Source of the DNA: Roseomonas populi | GTDB lineage: Bacteria; Pseudomonadota; Alphaproteobacteria; Acetobacterales; Acetobacteraceae | Assembly: GCF_024594815.1 (NCBI RefSeq) | Contig: NZ_JANJOU010000001.1 | Location: forward strand, 62,001 to 126,000 | Reading direction: 5' to 3' | Length of the DNA: 64,000 nt | In this document: positions 40,794 to 49,435 of the stretch, in pieces | Position numbering within the stretch: the stretch's first letter is position 1 | Layout: the number at the start of each line of letters is the position of its first letter | Position numbers and translations under genes: made by a program | The notes under the pieces: generated by a model | The model's input: the letters and a program-made list of their open reading frames with translations, nothing else | What the model was told of the DNA's origin: nothing | Database searches by the model: none

Positions 40794-42868
40794 CGCGTCA
40801 GCTCCAGGTATCCGAGGCCATCCATCCGGCAGGTCCAGCTCGGCCCCACCAGCGTGCTCGTCTCCGCCTCGGCCACGATACAGGGCCCGGGCACCGCCGC
40901 CCCCGGCGCGAAGGTGTCGCGCTCATAGACCGGCCAGTCCGAGACCTCGCCCTTCGCGGTGTCACGCACCGCCAGGCTGCGGACCGGCGCCGGCGCGGGC
41001 GCCGCATCAACTTCCGCCACCGGCGGCGGCGCGTCCACCACCGTCGCCACCGTCACGGCGAAGGAGAGGATTTCCACGTCGCTCCCCGGCACGGGCCGGT
41101 CGTAGAAGGCCGCGTATTCCCGGTCATAGGCCGCGCGCACCTCGGCCACGTCGGCCGCGGCGAGCGCCTTTACCGGCAATTCCACCGCGATCTCGTGCCC
41201 CTGGCCGACATAGCGCATGTAGGCAATGCGCCGCTCCACCAGTTCCGCACCGAAGGCCGCGGCCGCCACCACGCGCCGCGCCTCGGCCGACATCTCCTCC
41301 AGCAGCGCGTTCACCGCCGCCGCGTCAAAGGTCCGGAAGCGCTGGTACAGGCTGCGCACCACCTCGTAGCCCACCGGCGCGCGCAGGAAGCCGATCGCCG
41401 ATCCCACGCCCGCGCCGGAGGGCACGAGAAGCCTGTTCACCCCAATCTTCTCCGCCACGCGGTAGCCATGCACCGGCCCGCCGCCCCCGAAGGCGATCAC
41501 CGCGCGGCCGTCATAGCCCTTGCCGCTCTCGATCGCATGGACCCGGGCGGCATTGGCCATGTTCTCGTCCACCACCTCCACCACGCCCAGCGCCGCCATC
41601 GCCGGCTCCAGCCCCAGAGTGCCGAGCGCGGAATCCATCGCCGCTGCGGAAGCATCGGGATGCAGCGTCATCGCCCCGCCGGCGAATGTCGCGGGGTCGT
41701 AGCGCCCCAGCAACAGGTTCGCGTCCGTCACCGCCGGCTTAGCCCCGCCGCGCCCGTAGCAGGCCGGGCCGGGATCGGCGCCCGCGCTCTCCGGCCCCAC
41801 CTGGATGCGGCCGAGCGCGTCCACGGCTGCGATGGAGCCGCCGCCCGCCCCGATCTCCACCATCTCGATCACGGGTATCCGCAGCGGCAGGCCCGATCCC
41901 TTCTTGAACCGCCCGATCCGCGCCACCTCGAAGGTGCGGGCCGTTTGCGGCGCGAAGTCGTCGATCAGGCAGACCTTCGCGGTGGTGCCGCCCATGTCGA
42001 AGGACAGCACCCGGTCCCATCCCTTCTGCCGGGCCACGAAGGCGGAGAAGATGGCACCGCCCGCCGGTCCGCTCTCCACCAGCCGGATGGGGAAGCGCGC
42101 CGCCGTCTCCAGCGTCGTCAGCCCGCCGCCGGAGAGCATGAGGTAGAGCGGGCAGGTGAAGCCCGCCTCCTCCACGCCCGCGCGCAGGCGGTGCAGGTAA
42201 CCCATCATCAGCGGCTGGACGTAGGCGTTGGCGGCAGTCGTGGAGAAGCGCTCCCACTCCCGCATCTCCGGCGAGACCTCGCTCGACAGGGAGACGGGAA
42301 GCTCCGGCCAGAGGTCCCGCACGATCTCCGCCGCCTGCCGCTCATGCGCGGGATTGACGAAGGCGTGCAGGAAGCCGATCGCCAGGCTCTCGATGCCCTC
42401 GCCCTTCATGAAGGACACGGCCTCCCGCACTGCGCCCGTGTCCAGCGGCAGCAGGACCTTCCCCTCATTGTCCAGCCGCTCCGGCACCGGCAGGCGCCAG
42501 CGCCGCGGCACCAGCGGCTGCGGCAGGGTGATGTTCAGGTCGTACTGGTCGTATCGGCTCTCATTCCCGAGCGCGAGGACGTCGCGGAACCCCTCCGTCG
42601 TCAGCAGCGCGGTCCGCGCGCCCTTGCGCTCGATCACGGCGTTCGTCGCCAGCGTCGTGCCGTGGATGAACAGTGAGACGTCGGCCGGCCCCATCCCCGC
42701 TTTGGCGAGCACCGCGCGGATGCCCTCTAGCACGCCTTTCTCCGGCGCCGCGGGGGTGGTCAGCACCTTCGCCGTCCAACGCTCGTAACCGCCCTTCCCG
42801 TCCGCGCGCTCCAGCGCCAGGTCCGTGAAAGTGCCGCCGATGTCGGAGGCCAGCCGCACGTCCGCCAC
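40790..42868 (-). CDS. Hydantoinase A/oxoprolinase family subunit
   Basis: HyuA carries the ATP-binding half of the enzyme. The 692-residue product has the N-terminal ASDIGGTFTDLAL phosphate motif, FIHGTTLATNAVIER, the central SFDMGGTTAKVCLI, and FGGGGPVHGYRVAE, all hallmarks of HyuA. It begins 3 bp after the SDR stop codon and overlaps hyuB by 4 bp, so SDR-hyuA-hyuB are one operon. Acetophenone-carboxylase-type versus hydantoinase-type activity is undecided. Confidence 0.92.
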   Translation of the reverse strand: MADVRLASDIGGTFTDLALERADGKGGYERWTAKVLTTPAAPEKGVLEGIRAVLAKAGMGPADVSLFIHGTTLATNAVIERKGARTALLTTEGFRDVLALGNESRYDQYDLNITLPQPLVPRRWRLPVPERLDNEGKVLLPLDTGAVREAVSFMKGEGIESLAIGFLHAFVNPAHERQAAEIVRDLWPELPVSLSSEVSPEMREWERFSTTAANAYVQPLMMGYLHRLRAGVEEAGFTCPLYLMLSGGGLTTLETAARFPIRLVESGPAGGAIFSAFVARQKGWDRVLSFDMGGTTAKVCLIDDFAPQTARTFEVARIGRFKKGSGLPLRIPVIEMVEIGAGGGSIAAVDALGRIQVGPESAGADPGPACYGRGGAKPAVTDANLLLGRYDPATFAGGAMTLHPDASAAAMDSALGTLGLEPAMAALGVVEVVDENMANAARVHAIESGKGYDGRAVIAFGGGGPVHGYRVAEKIGVNRLLVPSGAGVGSAIGFLRAPVGYEVVRSLYQRFRTFDAAAVNALLEEMSAEARRVVAAAAFGAELVERRIAYMRYVGQGHEIAVELPVKALAAADVAEVRAAYDREYAAFYDRPVPGSDVEILSFAVTVATVVDAPPPVAEVDAAPAPAPVRSLAVRDTAKGEVSDWPVYERDTFAPGAAVPGPCIVAEAETSTLVGPSWTCRMDGLGYLELTR

Positions 42869-42871
42869 CGA

Positions 42872-43660
42872 TCAGATGCTCCGCACCACGCCGCCATCGA
42901 TCTTGATGATGCTGCCGGTGATGTAGCCGCCGGGCTCGGAGGCCAGGAAGGCGGCGGTGCGCCCGAACTCCTCCGGCGTGCCGTAGCGGCGCATCGGGAT
43001 GGTCTTCTCCCGCTCCTCGATCACCTGCTCCGCGGTCTTGCCCGCCTTGGCCGCATTGGCCTGGGCCAGCTCATAGGTGCGGTCGGTGCGGATGGCGCCG
43101 GGCGCGACGATGTTCACCGTCACCCCGTCCGGCCCCACCTCGTCCGCCAGCGTCTTCGCCCAGCCCACGATGTTGGCGCGAAGGACATTCGACAGAGCGA
43201 GGTTCGGCAGCGGCTGGATCATGCCGGAGCTGCCGACCGCGATGATCCGCCCGAACTTGCGCTCCCGCATCCCCGGCAGGGCCAGGTTCGCCAGCCGGAT
43301 CGGGGAGAGCACGATGCGCCGGAACCAGGTCTCCAGCGCCTCCTCCGTCAGGTCGGACGCCGTACCGGCGGGCGGGCCGCCATGGTTCAGCACGAGGATG
43401 TCCACGCCGCCCAGCGCCTTCAGCGCGCCGGCGTAGAGGGCGTCCATGTCCTCGCCCTTGGCGACATCGGCCGCGAAGGCCTGCGCCGATGGCGCACCCA
43501 TGCCCTTCAGCCCCTCGCAGACCGGCGCCAGCCGCTCCGCGTCGCGGCCGGAGATGGCGAGCGCCGCGCCGTCGGCCGCCAGGGCCTCGGCGATCGCCCG
43601 GCCCAGGCCCTTGGACGCGCCCATCACCAGCGCCCGCTTGCCGCGAAGACCGAGTTCCAT
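42872..43660 (-). CDS. SDR-like protein lacking the catalytic Tyr-Lys pair
   Basis: The product, 262 residues, has a Rossmann start VMGASKGLGRAIAEAL (about residues 12-27), and ILVLNHGGPPAG. The active-site region reads SSGMIQPLPNLALSNVLRAN, where the usual Tyr-x-x-x-Lys is absent, as in a known SDR-like subgroup resembling beta-ketoacyl reductases. It may have a different mechanism or none. The ATG at 43660 follows a GGAGG ribosome site. It is the first gene of the hydantoinase operon. Confidence 0.85.
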   Translation of the reverse strand: MELGLRGKRALVMGASKGLGRAIAEALAADGAALAISGRDAERLAPVCEGLKGMGAPSAQAFAADVAKGEDMDALYAGALKALGGVDILVLNHGGPPAGTASDLTEEALETWFRRIVLSPIRLANLALPGMRERKFGRIIAVGSSGMIQPLPNLALSNVLRANIVGWAKTLADEVGPDGVTVNIVAPGAIRTDRTYELAQANAAKAGKTAEQVIEEREKTIPMRRYGTPEEFGRTAAFLASEPGGYITGSIIKIDGGVVRSI

Positions 43661-43801
43661 AGAAACCTCCAACCGATTCAGGGCCGGGACCCTGGACCGG
43701 CCCCCTCTGGCTGGCAAGGTGGCCGGCAAGAAAGGGGCCGCTCACGCGCCCCCGGGCGCAACAGGTTTGGCAAGCCCGGCCCGCGCGGGCATCCTGCGCC
43801 C

Positions 43802-44770
43802 ATGCCCCGCCCGACCCTGCTCCAGACCCGTGCCCTGCCCGCCGCCGTGGAGGCCCGGGCCGCCAGGGACTACGATGTCCGACGCCCGGAAGGGCCGGAC
43901 CGCTCCCTTGATTCCGCGGCCCTGCTCGCCGCCGCCGCGGGATGCGACGGCATCCTCTGCGCCGCGGGCGATACGCTCGACGCGGGAACCATCGCAGCCC
44001 TGCCCGGGGGTGTACGGGTCATCGCCACCTTCTCCGTCGGCACGGACCACATCGCGCTGGACGCGGCGAGGGCGCGCGGCATCGCCGTGACGAACACGCC
44101 GGATGTACTGAGCGTGGCCACGGCCGAGATCGCCATGCTGCTGATCCTCATGTGTGCCCGCCGCGCGGGCGAGGCGGAGCGCCTGCTGCGCGCGCGGGAA
44201 TGGACGGGCTGGGCCCCCACCCAGCTCATGGGCGTGACGCTGGAAGGCAAGCGCCTGGGCATCCTCGGCATGGGCCGCATCGGGCGGGAACTGGCCCGCA
44301 TGGCCCGCGGCATGGGCATGAGGATCCACTACCGCAACCGCGCCCGCCTGGCGCCCGCCGAGGAGGAGGGCGCGACCTTCCACGCAGAGGACGAGAGCTT
44401 CCTCGCGGCCTGCGACGTGCTCTCCATGCACATTCCCGGCGGCGCGGCGACCAGCGGCTGGCTGAACGCCGCCCGGATTGCCGCCCTGCCCAGGGGCGCC
44501 ATCGTGGTGAACACGGGGCGCGGCACCACGGTGGACGACGAGGCGCTCTGCGAGGCGCTGAGGGCCGGCCACCTGCGCGCCGCGGGGCTGGACGTGTTCG
44601 CCGGGGAACCCGCGATCTACGAGGGCTACCATAGCGCCCCCAACGTCACCCTCCTGCCCCATCTCGGCAGTGCGACCGTGGAGACGCGGGACGCGATGGG
44701 CTTCCGCTGCCTCGACAACCTGGACGCCGTGCTGCTGCGCGGCGCCGAACCGCCGCACCGCGTCGCCTGA
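43802..44770 (+). CDS. D-2-hydroxyacid dehydrogenase (D-isomer family)
   Basis: This NAD(P)-dependent enzyme of 322 residues reduces 2-oxoacids such as glyoxylate or hydroxypyruvate. Visible: FSVGTDHIALDAARARGI, the nucleotide motif GMGRIGRELARMARGMG (about residues 160-176), the catalytic Arg in VVNTGRGTTVDD, Glu in GLDVFAGEP, and His in LLPHLGSATVETRDAM. Start ATG at 43802; the frame upstream lies over the divergent SDR gene. It is followed after 67 bp by the flavin reductase gene, with which it may be co-transcribed. Confidence 0.9.
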   Translation: MPRPTLLQTRALPAAVEARAARDYDVRRPEGPDRSLDSAALLAAAAGCDGILCAAGDTLDAGTIAALPGGVRVIATFSVGTDHIALDAARARGIAVTNTPDVLSVATAEIAMLLILMCARRAGEAERLLRAREWTGWAPTQLMGVTLEGKRLGILGMGRIGRELARMARGMGMRIHYRNRARLAPAEEEGATFHAEDESFLAACDVLSMHIPGGAATSGWLNAARIAALPRGAIVVNTGRGTTVDDEALCEALRAGHLRAAGLDVFAGEPAIYEGYHSAPNVTLLPHLGSATVETRDAMGFRCLDNLDAVLLRGAEPPHRVA

Positions 44771-44837
44771 CCCCGGCGATTTTCCACATCCATCGCCGGG
44801 GCCGACGAGCCGGGCCCGGCAAAGGAAACACCGCGCC

Positions 44838-45488
44838 ATGCTCTTCGACTTCGCGGCCCTGCAGAAGAAGGACCGCTACAAGCTGGTGGTCTCCACTATC
44901 GTCCCCCGCCCCATTGCCTGGATGGTCACGCAGGACGCACAGGGCCGGACCAACGCCGCCCCCTTCTCCTTCTTCAACGTCTTCAGCAACGATCCCGTCG
45001 TTGTCGGCATCGGCGTCGGTGCCCGCGGCATGGGCGGTGAGGAGGTGGCGGACATGAAGGACACGATGGACAACATCCGCGCCATCGGGGAGTTCACCGT
45101 CTGCCTCGTCAGCGAGGAGCTGGCCGAGGCCATGAACGTCACCGGCGCCGATTACCCTACGGGGGTGGACGAGATCGCCATGGCAGGCCTCACCACCGCC
45201 CCATCGGCGAAGATCCGCCCGCCCCGCATCGCGGAGAGCCCGGTGGCGCTGGAATGCCGGCTCTGGCAGGCCATCCCGATCGGAACGCACAACCTGGTGC
45301 TGGGGGAGGTTCTGGCCGTCCATGTGCGGGACGAGTGCATGCTGGACGTGGACCGCCTCTACGTGGACACCCCGAAGCTGAACCTCGTGGGCCGCATGCA
45401 TGGTGGGGGCTGGTACGCACGCACCACGGACCGCTTCGACATGCCGCGCGTCACGCCGGAGCAGGTGGAGACCCGCCGCAAGGGCTGA
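44838..45488 (+). CDS. Flavin reductase-like FMN-binding protein
   Basis: The product, 216 residues, matches the flavin-reductase-like split-barrel family: STIVPRPIAWMVT near residue 19, NAAPFSFFNVFSNDPVVVGIG, and the C-terminal LNLVGRMHGGGWYARTTDRF, which contains the family's conserved GRMHGGGxYxR. Members reduce flavin with NAD(P)H for partner oxygenases or are flavin-dependent themselves. No partner oxygenase is beside it. A weak AAAGGAAA site lies upstream. Confidence 0.85.
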   Translation: MLFDFAALQKKDRYKLVVSTIVPRPIAWMVTQDAQGRTNAAPFSFFNVFSNDPVVVGIGVGARGMGGEEVADMKDTMDNIRAIGEFTVCLVSEELAEAMNVTGADYPTGVDEIAMAGLTTAPSAKIRPPRIAESPVALECRLWQAIPIGTHNLVLGEVLAVHVRDECMLDVDRLYVDTPKLNLVGRMHGGGWYARTTDRFDMPRVTPEQVETRRKG

Positions 45489-45586
45489 GGCGCCGCCGAA
45501 GGACCCCGGCAGCCCCCCAGCAGGCTCGCCGGCCCGCCCGGCCCGGGAAACTGGCCCAGCGGGCCCGATTGTGCTAGTTTTGTTCC

Positions 45587-46150
45587 ATGCGGATCTATCT
45601 TGCGGGCCCGGAGGTCTTCCTGCCGGATGCCGGCGCGCTGGCCGACGCCAAGCGCGCACTCTGCGCGCGCCACGGCGCCACCGGCATCTTCCCCACGGAC
45701 CACATCCACTGCCCTGAGGCGGATGCGGCCGAGGAGGAGTGGCTGGCCATCTACCTCCGCAACGAGGCCCATATTCGCGGGGCGGACGCGCTGATCGCCA
45801 ACCTCACCCCGTTCCGCGGCCCCTCCGCCGATGCGGGAACGGTGTACGAGTTGGGCTTCATGCGCGGCCTTGGCCGCCCTATCGCCGCCTACGCCAACAC
45901 CGTCCTCCCCTTCGAGGAGCGCACCCGCGCCTTCCTGGGCCCCGCAGGGCGGCCGCGCCCGGAGGGCGGCTGGGAGGATTCGGAGGGCATGCAGCTGGAG
46001 GCCTTCGGCCGGCACGACAACCTGATGATCGACGGCGGGATCCGCGCCTCCGGCGGCCCCCTCGTCACCCGCGCCGTGCCGGAGGAAGGGCGCTGGCGCG
46101 ACCTGGCCGCCTTCGAGGAGGCCCTGCGTCTCCTCCTGCGGGCCCGCTGA
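45587..46150 (+). CDS. Nucleoside 2-deoxyribosyltransferase family protein
   Basis: The 187-residue product shows the family's start IYLAGPEVFLPDA, an Asp-rich middle (RGADALIANLTPFRGPSADAGT) and the nucleophilic Glu in TVYELGFMRGLG. Enzymes of this kind exchange bases between deoxyribonucleosides, or hydrolyse 5'-phosphorylated nucleosides (DNPH1-like). Its partner genes do not tell which. It has its own promoter region behind an AT-richer TTGTGCTAGTTTTG. Confidence 0.88.
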   Translation: MRIYLAGPEVFLPDAGALADAKRALCARHGATGIFPTDHIHCPEADAAEEEWLAIYLRNEAHIRGADALIANLTPFRGPSADAGTVYELGFMRGLGRPIAAYANTVLPFEERTRAFLGPAGRPRPEGGWEDSEGMQLEAFGRHDNLMIDGGIRASGGPLVTRAVPEEGRWRDLAAFEEALRLLLRAR

Positions 46151-46212
46151 GCAGAATTCGCGCCGCAGCGGCTTGCCCCGCCGCCGCAGCCCCCCTATAC
46201 CCCGCCGCCGTT

Positions 46213-46303
46213 GGACAGGTGGCCGAGTGGTCGAAGGCGCGCGCCTGGAAAGTGCGTATAGGTCAAAAGCCTATCGTGGGTTCGAATCCCACCCTGTCCG
46301 CCA
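46213..46303 (+). tRNA. tRNA-Ser (anticodon GGA)
   Basis: The acceptor GGACAGG pairs with CCTGTCC, then discriminator G and encoded CCA (46301-46303). The anticodon loop is CTGGAAA (GGA) and a long variable arm (AGTGCGTATAGGTCAAAAGCCTATCG region) marks a class II tRNA. T-loop GTTCGAATC is standard. Length is 91 nt with CCA. Confidence 0.96.
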
Positions 46304-46470
46304 TCTCCCCCTCTTTCTTTCCGCTCGTTGCGTCCGTCCTAGTACGGTTTGATCCCGCGGTGGCTTGATCCAGCCCCGGTTTTCAGCGACCAGCCGTTCC
46401 GCGGCCCCGTCCGCGGGGGCATCCCCGGCCGATGCCCGCCACCTCTCCTCCCCGCCGGAGCGAACGACGC

Positions 46471-47961
46471 ATGACGACGATCTGGATCGATGTGGAGGAC
46501 CTGTTCGACTACGCCGTGGCGAACCCCCGGCCGAGCGGCATCCAGCGCGTCGAGTACGAGATCTGCCGCTGCCTCGTGACCGCGCAGGGAGAAGGCGCCG
46601 TCCGCTTCCTGCGTCACACCGACGGCGGCCGTGATTTCCGTACCGTTCCCTGGTCGGCGGTGGAGGCGCTCTTCGCCGGCCTCACTAAGCCGAAGGATGA
46701 TGATGGCGGGGCCGACGCGGCCCCCGCCCCTGCCGTCGGCGAGCTGACCCCGGCCGTGCCGGATGCCCCGCCCCCGCCGCGCCGCCTGCGCCGCCGGATC
46801 CTCAGCTGGCTGGCCCGCCGCACCCCTGCCCCGCTGCGGGCCCCGCTGGGCGATGCCGTCATCCAGCAGATCGGGGCGTTGCGGAGCGCGGCCCAGGCCG
46901 GGCGCATCGCCGCCTCTTCCATCCGCCCGCGGCCGCGCCCCGCGGCCCTGCCAGCGCCGATGCCGGCGCCCGCCACCGCGGCCGGATCCCCCGTTGCCTT
47001 GCCGCAGGCGGGCGCCGCCGACCCCTTCCAGTCCGCCGAGCCGGGCGACACCCTGCTCGTCCTCGGCTCCCCCTGGTTCCACGCGGACTACGGCGCGCTG
47101 ATCGAGCGTATGAAGGCGACGAGGGGCATCCGTTTCGGCGTGCTCCTCTACGACATCATCCCGCTGCGGCGGCCGGAGTTCTGCGACCAGGGGCTGGTGC
47201 GGATCTTCGAGCACTGGCTGAGCACCGTCCTGCCCCACGCCGACGTGCTGATGGCCATCTCCAAGGCCAGCGCCGACGACATCGACGCCTACGGTAAGGA
47301 GAAGGGCTGGAACCTGAAGGCCCGGCCGGTCAGCATCCCCATGGGCACGGGCTTCGGCACCCCCGCCCCCGCCGCGCGCCTGCCTGGGCGCGATTACCCG
47401 GAGGAGGGCAGCTACGCCCTCATCGTCTCCACGATCGAGGCGCGGAAGAACCACATCCTGCTCTTCCGCGTGTGGCGCCGGATGCTGGAGGAGATGCCGC
47501 GGGAGAAGGTGCCCACCCTCGTCTTCGCCGGGCGCGTGGGCTGGATGGTCTCCGACCTGATGCAGCAGCTGAAGAACGCCAACTACCTGGACGGCAAGCT
47601 GGTGCTCTTCCGGGACCCCACGGACGGCGAGCTGAGCACCCTCTACCAGGGCGCGCTCTTCACCCTCTTCCCTTCCTTCTACGAGGGCTGGGGCCTGCCG
47701 GTGACGGAGAGCCTGGCCTTCGGCAAGCCCGCCATCATCTCCAGCAGCACCTCCCTGCCGGAGGCGGGCGGCACGCTCGCCCGATACTTCGACCCGGAGA
47801 ACACGGCCGAGGCCTACAGCGTGGTGCGGCAGGTGGTGGAGGACCCGGAGGGGCTGCGCCGCTGGCAGTCCCGTGTCGCGCGGGAGTTCCGCCCGGTTTC
47901 CTGGGACGAGGCCGCCGAGGCCGTGCTGCGCGCCCTGCACGAGCCGGCACCGGCGGCGTAG
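46471..47961 (+). CDS. GT4-type glycosyltransferase
   Basis: The product of about 496 residues has an N-terminal domain beginning IWIDVEDLFDYA, a Pro/Ala-rich insert (about 85-180), and a C-terminal GT-B domain with the GT4 pattern PSFYEGWGLPVTESLAFGKP, where the Glu binds the nucleotide sugar, then SSSTSLPEAGG. It transfers a sugar to an unknown acceptor, probably in cell-envelope glycan synthesis. The ATG at 46471 has GGAG 10 nt upstream; an ATG at 46432 would add 13 residues. Confidence 0.88.
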   Translation: MTTIWIDVEDLFDYAVANPRPSGIQRVEYEICRCLVTAQGEGAVRFLRHTDGGRDFRTVPWSAVEALFAGLTKPKDDDGGADAAPAPAVGELTPAVPDAPPPPRRLRRRILSWLARRTPAPLRAPLGDAVIQQIGALRSAAQAGRIAASSIRPRPRPAALPAPMPAPATAAGSPVALPQAGAADPFQSAEPGDTLLVLGSPWFHADYGALIERMKATRGIRFGVLLYDIIPLRRPEFCDQGLVRIFEHWLSTVLPHADVLMAISKASADDIDAYGKEKGWNLKARPVSIPMGTGFGTPAPAARLPGRDYPEEGSYALIVSTIEARKNHILLFRVWRRMLEEMPREKVPTLVFAGRVGWMVSDLMQQLKNANYLDGKLVLFRDPTDGELSTLYQGALFTLFPSFYEGWGLPVTESLAFGKPAIISSSTSLPEAGGTLARYFDPENTAEAYSVVRQVVEDPEGLRRWQSRVAREFRPVSWDEAAEAVLRALHEPAPAA

Positions 47962-47970
47962 CGCCGCCCG

Positions 47971-48585
47971 TCAGCGCCAGGCCGACAGCAGCGTCTCTGT
48001 GTCCACCGCTTCCACCTGCTGGCCGTAGCGTTCGCGGTAGAGGGTCAGCAGCGCGTCATGGGTGCGGTCGGAGGAGGAGCAGAGCGCGTCCGTGGGGATG
48101 ATCACGCGGTAGCCCCGGTCCACCGCCCCCAGCACCGCCGCCAGCACGCAGACATCCGTCTCCGCCCCCGTGACGACGACCGTGTCCGTCCCCCGTTCCC
48201 GCAGCAGCGCGTCCAGTTCCGGCTGGAGCCAGGGGGAATAGACGGGCTTGTCGATGACGGTAGCGGGCGGCACGAAGCGGGCGAGGCTCGGGAGCATTTC
48301 CACCATGGATTCCGGCAGGGCCTCCAGCGTCATGCCGGACCAGCGCTTCCAGTAGCGGTTCCAGGTGCCCGTCCCCTCACCAGGGCGAGCGGCGGGTATG
48401 AAGCGGGTGAAGATCGTCTCCGCCGGGTGGGCTTCGGTGATCCGCTCCACCACGGGCAGCACGCGTTTCATCCAGGGCGTGTGCCATTCCGTGCCCTCCG
48501 CGAAGAGGTTCTGCATGTCCACGCAGAGATGCACGCAATTCGGCCCGAGCGGGCCGAATTGCAGCCCTTCCTTTTCGTCCGGCAT
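47971..48585 (-). CDS. Isochorismatase-family cysteine hydrolase
   Basis: The catalytic triad of the family is visible: D23 in CVDMQN, Lys in VIDKPVYSPW, and the nucleophile Cys in VTGAETDVCV, with a cis-peptide-like TGAETD. Members hydrolyse amides or enol ethers (nicotinamidase, N-carbamoylsarcosine amidase, ureidoacrylate hydrolase). The 204 residues do not closely match RutB despite the rutCD pair 6 kb away. It is downstream of the RraA-type gene on the same strand with a 108-bp gap. Confidence 0.87.
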   Translation of the reverse strand: MPDEKEGLQFGPLGPNCVHLCVDMQNLFAEGTEWHTPWMKRVLPVVERITEAHPAETIFTRFIPAARPGEGTGTWNRYWKRWSGMTLEALPESMVEMLPSLARFVPPATVIDKPVYSPWLQPELDALLRERGTDTVVVTGAETDVCVLAAVLGAVDRGYRVIIPTDALCSSSDRTHDALLTLYRERYGQQVEAVDTETLLSAWR

Positions 48586-48693
48586 TCCCGGCCCTCCCCT
48601 TGGTTCCGTCGCCAGGAACGCAGGAAATGGCCGGAGGATACGCGGGGTGGTTACCTGAAATCCCCCGCGTTCACATAGGTTTAGGCGATCGGC

Positions 48694-49410
48694 CTAGCGT
48701 CCCTTCTCCTTCCGCCACTCCGCGAAGATCTCCAGGTTCTTCGGGTCGGTGGCGGGATACAGGCCGCGGATCGTGTGCCCGGCGCGCACGCGCTCCGTCA
48801 CGAAGTCCTCGTAGGCCGTCATCTCCACGGCCTCATTCGCGATCTCGTCCGCGATCCCGGCGGGGATGACGATCACCCCGTCCCCATCGCCCACGATCAC
48901 ATCGCCCGGGAAGACCGGCGCGTCGCCGCAGCCGATCGGCACGTTCAGGTCGACCGCCTGGTTCAGCGTCAGGTTCGTCGGCGCGGAAGGGCGGGAGTGA
49001 TAGGCCGGGATGTCCATCCCCGCGATCTCCGCCGCATCGCGGAAGCCGCCATCCGTCACAACGCCAGCCACGCCGCGCACCATCAGCCGCGTGACGAGGA
49101 TGGAGCCGGCGGAGGCCGCGCGCGCGTCCTTGCGGCTGTCCATCACCAGCACGGCGCCGGGCGGGCAGGATTCCACGCCCTTGCGCTGCGGGTGCTCGGG
49201 GTCGCGGAACACCTCAAGCCCGTTCAGGTCCTCGCGGGCGGGGATGTAGCGGAGCGTATAGGCCTCGCCGACCATGCTCTCGGTCGGCTGGCGCAGCGGC
49301 CGCACGTCCTGGATGAACTGCTGGCGCAGGCCGCGCTTGTAGAGCGCGGTGGCGAGCGTGGCGGTGCTGACGCCCTTCAGCTTCTGGCGCGTCGCGTCGG
49401 AAAGCGGCAT
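48694..49410 (-). CDS. RraA/HMG-aldolase-like family protein
   Basis: The family includes RNase E regulators and metal-dependent aldolases or decarboxylases with one fold. The 238 residues carry VRGVAGVVTDGGFRDAAEI, NLTLNQAVDLNVPIGCGDAPVFPGD, and the VGDGDGVIVIP signature that ends with the metal-binding Asp. Being 25 bp after a sugar-acid dehydratase gene on the same strand, it is likelier to be a catabolic aldolase/hydratase acting on the dehydratase product than an RNase regulator; this is an inference. Confidence 0.85.
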   Translation of the reverse strand: MPLSDATRQKLKGVSTATLATALYKRGLRQQFIQDVRPLRQPTESMVGEAYTLRYIPAREDLNGLEVFRDPEHPQRKGVESCPPGAVLVMDSRKDARAASAGSILVTRLMVRGVAGVVTDGGFRDAAEIAGMDIPAYHSRPSAPTNLTLNQAVDLNVPIGCGDAPVFPGDVIVGDGDGVIVIPAGIADEIANEAVEMTAYEDFVTERVRAGHTIRGLYPATDPKNLEIFAEWRKEKGR

Positions 49411-49435
49411 CTGGATCGTTCCCCCGGGTTGCTTC

